NCBI GenBank assembly: GCA_002368735.1
Contig: DFEQ01000021.1
Coordinates: 1 to 6,612 of the forward strand
DNA: 6,612 nt
Direction of reading: 5' to 3'
DNA from: Christensenella sp. UBA3798
GTDB lineage: Bacteria; Bacillota; Clostridia; Christensenellales; CAG-1252
Part shown: positions 5,645 through 6,612 of the stretch, piece after piece
How positions within the stretch are numbered: position 1 is the stretch's first letter
How the letters are laid out: each line of letters opens with the position of its first letter
The notes under the pieces: model-generated
What the model was told of the DNA's origin: nothing
The model's database searches: none
The model's input: the letters and a program-made list of their open reading frames with translations, nothing else
Program-made: the position numbers and the translations under genes

Positions 5645-5764
5645 TTAAAAAGAGCGCGGAGAAGGGTTGCAGATACGAGGCACGACAAAGGGCGGCGAAT
5701 AAAACCTTTTACTTCTCATTTTCAGCGACGACGAAGAGTAGTGCAGAGACATAGCATAGTCCAT
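5645..5764 (-). CDS. Candidate small ORF, 39 residues, unknown function
   Basis: On the minus strand ATG at 5764 is preceded by AAGGAAGGAG (5771-5780), a strong Shine-Dalgarno sequence with six bases between AAGGAG and the ATG. A TATAAT at 5785-5790 would give a leader of about 14 nt that includes it, but no convincing -35 is present. The frame runs 39 codons to TAA at 5645-5647. The peptide starts MDYAMSLHYSSSSLKMRSKR, is rich in Ser, Arg and Pro, has a single Cys and shows no membrane segment or known motif. Its C-terminal coding sequence includes a motif repeated upstream at 5813-5826, so the stretch may be part of a dispersed repeat and not a gene. The initiation signals are the only positive evidence. 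Confidence 0.3.
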   Translation of the reverse strand: MDYAMSLHYSSSSLKMRSKRFYSPPFVVPRICNPSPRSF

Positions 5765-5831
5765 ACTCTTCTCCTTCCTTATTAATTATACAAAAATGAT
5801 TTAAGAGAAAGGTGCAGATGCGAGGCTCTGC

Positions 5832-5879
5832 AAAAAACCGCGCAGGCGCGTACTAGATCGTACGTAACTGCGCGGTTTT
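5832..5879 (-). terminator. Intrinsic terminator of the F420-ligase-like gene
   Basis: AAAACCGCGCAG (5834-5845) pairs with CTGCGCGGTTTT (5868-5879). Inside, CGTAC (5849-5853) pairs with GTACG (5860-5864), giving a long two-part stem-loop. On the minus strand the stem is followed by six T (5832-5837), fitting termination 38 bases after the stop codon at 5917. A weaker T4 on the plus strand makes activity in that direction less likely. Confidence 0.8.
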
Positions 5880-5916
5880 GAAGCAAGTAACAAAGCAGAT
5901 GTGCCTTTATATTAAA

Positions 5917-6612
5917 TCATTTCGTATAATTATCGAAGTACCCTTGGACTAACACTATCGGCGTCCCCTTATCCCCGCTCCCGCTCGTCAGGTCACACAG
6001 CGAGCCGATGAGGTCGGTCAAGCGGCGCGGCGTGGTGCCCTGCGACACCATCTGACCGACGAGGTCGGCGTCCTTATGGCGGATATAGTCGGAGATAGCC
6101 TCCTTAAGGGCGTCGCCCGAGAGGTCGGCGAAGTTATTATCCGCGAGGTACTTGAGCTTGACTTCGTTGGGTTGACCCTCCAAGCCCTCGGTGTAAGCGG
6201 GGCTGACCACGGGGTCGGCAAGCTCCCAGATCTTCCCTTGCGGGTCCTTGAAAGCGCCGTCGCCATACACCATGACCTCGACCTTGACGCCCGTCGCAGC
6301 GAGGATCAAGGCGCGGATCTTCTCCACCACGGGAGCGCAATCGCGCGGAAAGAGCTTGACGGTGTTCTCGGTCGCCTTGTTGGAGCCGAGGAGGCCGTAT
6401 TTCTCGTTATAGCCGCTGCCGTTCACGGGAGCAGTCATGATCTCGTCGAGAGAATAGACCTTCGCCCCCTTCGCGGCGAGAAGCCTCTTGGTGCGACGAC
6501 GGGTGTGGATATCGCAGTTGATGACGTTCTTGGTATAGGCGAGGATGGCGCGGCAATCATTGGCAAAGACGATCTCGCACTCACAGCCCATGCTCTCGAT
6601 GAGCTCACGATA
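5917..6612 (-). CDS. Coenzyme F420-0:L-glutamate ligase-like family protein (5' end outside window)
   Basis: 231 codons are visible and the frame stays open to the window edge, so the N-terminal part is missing. The internal ATG at 6591 is unlikely to be the true start. The visible part resembles the F420_ligase family (CofE-like): YGDGAFKDP (an acidic, probably metal- and nucleotide-binding loop), IWELADPVVSP, then a C-terminal block GTTPRRLTDLIGSLCDLTSG followed by GSGDKGTPIV and QGYFDNY, which I recall as highly conserved among Clostridia proteins given this name. CofE adds glutamate to coenzyme F420-0 with GTP. Most Clostridia are not known to make F420, so members here may ligate an amino acid to another acceptor; that is inference. 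No F420 biosynthesis gene is visible in this window. A terminator lies 38 bases downstream. Confidence 0.75.
   Translation of the reverse strand, partial: YRELIESMGCECEIVFANDCRAILAYTKNVINCDIHTRRRTKRLLAAKGAKVYSLDEIMTAPVNGSGYNEKYGLLGSNKATENTVKLFPRDCAPVVEKIRALILAATGVKVEVMVYGDGAFKDPQGKIWELADPVVSPAYTEGLEGQPNEVKLKYLADNNFADLSGDALKEAISDYIRHKDADLVGQMVSQGTTPRRLTDLIGSLCDLTSGSGDKGTPIVLVQGYFDNYTK

Larger units (their letters stand above)
5623..5879. repeat. Repeated sequence modules in the intergenic region
   Basis: Two short sequences recur on the plus strand. AAAACCGCGCAGG occurs at 5623-5635 and 5834-5846, and its 12-base inverse CTGCGCGGTTTT at 5868-5879. TGCAGATACGAGGC (5669-5682) recurs with one change as TGCAGATGCGAGGC (5813-5826). 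The order is first motif, second motif, then second motif, first motif, all in the same orientation, bracketing the candidate small ORF. The outer copies at 5623-5634 and 5868-5879 also form 12-base inverted ends of a 257-base interval. No transposase and no clear target-site duplication are seen. It may be a decayed dispersed repeat. Confidence 0.55.

Noticed and set aside
5623..5879. Intact MITE with 12-base terminal inverted repeats
   Set aside because: One end is also an arm of a local terminator hairpin that explains its sequence. There is no target-site duplication at the two edges, so it is reported only as repeated modules.

Overview
The window looks like chromosome of an uncultured member of the Clostridia (Bacillota). 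The main reasons are a protein built from DnaD-type replication domains, which are typical of low-GC Gram-positive lineages, and the family flavour of the other genes. The base composition is moderate, with a third-position G/C preference strong enough to create long antisense shadow frames. No species can be named from the sequence alone. It reads as ordinary core genome with several unusual non-coding elements, not as a phage or island.

Layout, left to right. Positions 1-65 hold nothing I can identify. Positions 66-236 hold an array of small, different hairpins joined by a conserved 9-nt linker, which switches to its reverse complement halfway. Positions 241-282 are a perfect 19-bp inverted repeat acting as terminator for tRNA-Thr(CGU) (276-351, minus). 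Upstream of the tRNA on the same strand are a PLP-dependent aminotransferase (398-1588) and tcdA (1647-2336), the enzyme that cyclises t6A in tRNA. A MATE-family exporter (2446-3936, plus) diverges from tcdA. It converges at a shared bidirectional terminator (3954-3983) on a minus-strand DnaD-domain protein (3985-5532) that carries four tandem DnaD C-domain-like modules. Positions 5533-5916 contain that gene's promoter and leader, a 39-codon candidate small ORF, repeated sequence modules and a terminator. The minus-strand gene at the right edge (5917 to beyond 6612) resembles the coenzyme F420-0:L-glutamate ligase family and is cut by the window.

Most genes appear to be transcribed singly from their own sigma-A-type promoter. 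In tcdA and the MATE gene the -10 hexamer TATAAT lies exactly six bases before the ATG, so the predicted first transcribed base is the A of the start codon. In the aminotransferase gene the predicted leader is only 3-4 nt. None has a transcribed Shine-Dalgarno sequence. The DnaD-domain gene instead has a leader of about 43 nt with a hairpin and a Shine-Dalgarno site. The window therefore suggests a genome that mixes leaderless and leadered mRNAs. The most notable observations are this promoter architecture, the hairpin-linker array and the four-module DnaD protein. I did not find clear evidence for a new multi-gene system.
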